A stretch of DNA of 22,972 nucleotides from positions 1-22,972 of IMG/VR virus record IMGVR_UViG_3300017818_000119. One strand, 5' to 3'. Of this stretch, positions 21,741 to 22,972 are shown piece after piece (the first letter of the stretch is position 1; each line of letters starts with the position of its first letter). A program made the translations under genes and the position numbers. The notes under the pieces were generated by a model that did not search any database, was not told the DNA's origin, and saw nothing but the letters and a program-made list of their open reading frames with translations. The DNA is from a virus.

Positions 21741-22088
21741 TTACCACCCAGCAGGTACTTTGCCAACGATAGGTGGGTTCGCCATCTCATCAATCTTTGT
21801 GTCAAGCGTTGTCTGTAGTTCAGCTTCTGTTTTGTCAAGTGACTCAAGAACTTTTGCTTTGCACCAGTCTTTTGTAACACTGTCAAATGCTACAAAGTTA
21901 TCTGCATCTGCTTCTCCAGCACTTGCTGTACCGTATACTGATGTTGACAGGTAATTGCCTTCATCATCTTGTTCAGTGTCACTGACAGCGGTGATGCGCC
22001 AGTGAATCGTTTTAATTACGTCTGACAAAGCACCTTCGGTGGGGGCTGTGTCAAGTGTTGGGAAATCCCACGTATACGTGTTTGCCAT
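21741..22088 (-). CDS. Small tail-region protein, DUF7936-like
   Basis: 115 residues starting MANTYTWDFPTLDT; AAGGAG lies seven bases before the ATG at 22088, which rules out the longer in-frame start at 22172 inside the previous gene. The pattern is a strand with WDFP, then IHWRITA, then a loop with SVYGTAS, then FVAFDSVTKDWCKAKVLESLDK, and an end with ANPPIVGKVPAGW. It matches what I recall of DUF7936, a small family in marine phages, often beside tail genes. Function not known to me. It is clean of the enriched pentamer except one copy at the C-terminus. Confidence 0.65.
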   Translation of the reverse strand: MANTYTWDFPTLDTAPTEGALSDVIKTIHWRITAVSDTEQDDEGNYLSTSVYGTASAGEADADNFVAFDSVTKDWCKAKVLESLDKTEAELQTTLDTKIDEMANPPIVGKVPAGW

Positions 22089-22098
22089 TTTATGCTCC

Positions 22099-22644
22099 TT
22101 AAAGTTCATCAGGCCAATCGGCAATAGGTGCATTGCCAGTTGGATTACCATCCGCATCAACAGGTGTATCAAATAGTGCTACAAATGCAGTATGGTCTGC
22201 CGCACCGTCAATGCTTGCTTCAATCGTGTTGCTTGCTGTACGCACAGCCGCACGGTAAGTTGTAATGTTTGCAGGTACGGTGTAACCCGCAACTTCACTG
22301 GCTTTGATGACCATCCAATCGGTTGGCGCAAGTTTGCCCCCCGCCTGTTCTTTGATAATGTTCTTCCACACGGACTTGAGGCCAAGTGTAACAACCTGTT
22401 CGCCATCCTGCATCACAGGATTGCCGTCTTCGTCTACCTCGTTGACATCATCCAATGCCTTCGGTGTATCGGCGTCCCACCAGAAGCGATTGTCAAACGA
22501 TGCAGGGTCATCTTCCCACACAAGACCAGCAGCGGCCTTGTCTTCATCTGACCAAATCATCCAGTTGCGTGGATGTGTGATACCGTCACTGTCTTGCCAA
22601 CTGCGTCCAGCACGGATATAAGTATCGTTATATTTCCAAGCCAT
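22099..22644 (-). CDS. Tail-fibre accessory protein with chaperone-like C-terminal region
   Basis: 181 residues starting MAWKYNDTYIRAGRSW, with AAGGAG seven bases upstream of the ATG. The N-terminal 60 residues are Trp/Asp-rich (RNWMIWSDED, NRFWWDAD). The C-terminal part (KLAPTDWMVIKASE, ITTYRAAVRTASNTIEASI) has the 'DW......TYR..VR' pattern of phage tail-fibre assembly chaperones. It follows the tail-fibre gene directly, the usual place for such a chaperone. I take it as an assembly helper or minor fibre protein; the N-terminal region is unassigned. Confidence 0.6.
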   Translation of the reverse strand: MAWKYNDTYIRAGRSWQDSDGITHPRNWMIWSDEDKAAAGLVWEDDPASFDNRFWWDADTPKALDDVNEVDEDGNPVMQDGEQVVTLGLKSVWKNIIKEQAGGKLAPTDWMVIKASEVAGYTVPANITTYRAAVRTASNTIEASIDGAADHTAFVALFDTPVDADGNPTGNAPIADWPDEL

Positions 22645-22654
22645 TGGTCACTCC

Positions 22655-22972
22655 TTAACGTGCATTGGCATATTTGAATGGTTGTTCGGCAAAGGCGAGG
22701 TAGATGTATGTCGCGCCAGATATGTTTCTATCTGAGCCGCCTTCTATTTTTAGGCCGTTAGACACAATGGAATTAGTTGTTCCAGCACTGGCGTCTTCAG
22801 CACTGGCTAAATTAGCGCATAGCGTGTCTAAATCTCTGTTGTACCCGGGGCGTCTATTGTCAAGAATAACCCAGTTTGATGTGGTGGATGCTGCCTTCAG
22901 CATAATCCAAGCTGGCCTAAACCCTGTGTAAATAAACGGCCCATCGCTGCTGCCGTTGCCGGTGTAACTGCC
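22655..22972 (-). CDS. Tail-fibre or tail protein, C-terminal part (gene enters from beyond window)
   Basis: The frame is open from the window edge to the TAA at 22657-22655 and gives about 105 residues. The sequence GNGSSDGPFIYTGFRPAWIM, then SNWVILDNRRPGYN, then NGLKIEG and GATYIYLAFAEQPFKYANAR, is the repeated C-terminal pattern of receptor-facing tail proteins in many marine phages (a Gly-rich YxGFxPxWIMxK motif and a YIYLAFAExPF end). An internal ATG at 22903 is not a real start because the upstream codons continue the same domain. It should take part in host recognition. The rest of the protein lies outside the window. Confidence 0.8.
   Translation of the reverse strand, partial: GSYTGNGSSDGPFIYTGFRPAWIMLKAASTTSNWVILDNRRPGYNRDLDTLCANLASAEDASAGTTNSIVSNGLKIEGGSDRNISGATYIYLAFAEQPFKYANAR

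Noticed and set aside
1-22972. CRISPR array, transposase, integrase or attachment site
   Set aside because: No spaced direct repeats, no terminal inverted repeats and no recombinase motifs were seen; the short repeated words are scattered, not arrayed.
1-22972. Avoidance of GANTC (CcrM) sites
   Set aside because: GATTC, GAATC, GACTC and GAGTC all occur, so avoidance is specific to GATC.

Overview
This window looks like part of a lytic, short-tailed (podovirus-like) marine phage genome of the HMO-2011 type. Those phages infect marine alphaproteobacteria such as SAR116 and roseobacters. The placement rests on recall and was not searched. The clearest marker is a family A DNA polymerase that carries a DnaJ-type CxxCxGxG zinc-binding insert and has its 3'-5' exonuclease in a separate upstream gene. 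Next to it are a TOPRIM primase, a DnaB-like helicase, a T7-type endonuclease I, a MazG-like pyrophosphatase, a DUF3310 protein and a monomeric B12-dependent ribonucleotide reductase. No host genes, tRNAs, rRNAs, CRISPR arrays or insertion sequences were seen.

Layout. Positions 1-1118 hold five small leftward genes, one of them cut by the window edge. They include a ribbon-helix-helix regulator and a very basic small protein, and a terminator immediately followed by a promoter-like site (461-526) splits them into two units. Positions 1119-1245 are a divergent control region. Positions 1246-12207 are one long rightward, tightly overlapping replication and nucleotide-metabolism operon: primase, helicase, a PD-(D/E)XK nuclease, exonuclease, polymerase, a candidate ssDNA-binding protein, a RecB/Cas4-like Fe-S exonuclease, endonuclease I, MazG, DUF3310, ribonucleotide reductase, a small zinc ribbon, a DUF6447-like coiled coil and a second small nuclease. 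Positions 12204-22972 are a leftward virion cassette, in transcription order: tail-fibre C-terminus, chaperone-like protein, a small beta protein, a membrane-anchored coiled coil, T7 core-like proteins (448, 159, 181, 619 and 1488 aa) and three small basic or helical proteins. The two large units converge with interlocked stop codons at 12204-12207 and no visible terminator.

The genes form a standard takeover programme. Nucleases recycle DNA and resolve replication intermediates. MazG, DUF3310 and the reductase adjust nucleotide pools. The primase, helicase, polymerase and exonuclease copy the genome, and the leftward genes build the tail and the DNA-ejection apparatus.

Two genome-wide signals go beyond gene content. 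The pentamer GTTCG/CGAAC occurs about 175 times by hand count, against about 45 expected from equal base use. It often forms the perfect palindromes GTTCGCGAAC (six copies) and GTTCGAAC (four copies), and it is absent from discrete islands that look like acquired genes. In contrast, the tetramer GATC was not found even once, against about 90 expected. Together they suggest strong selection on short words in this phage, possibly involving restriction avoidance, a DNA-binding or recombination signal, or a phage nuclease that spares its own genome.
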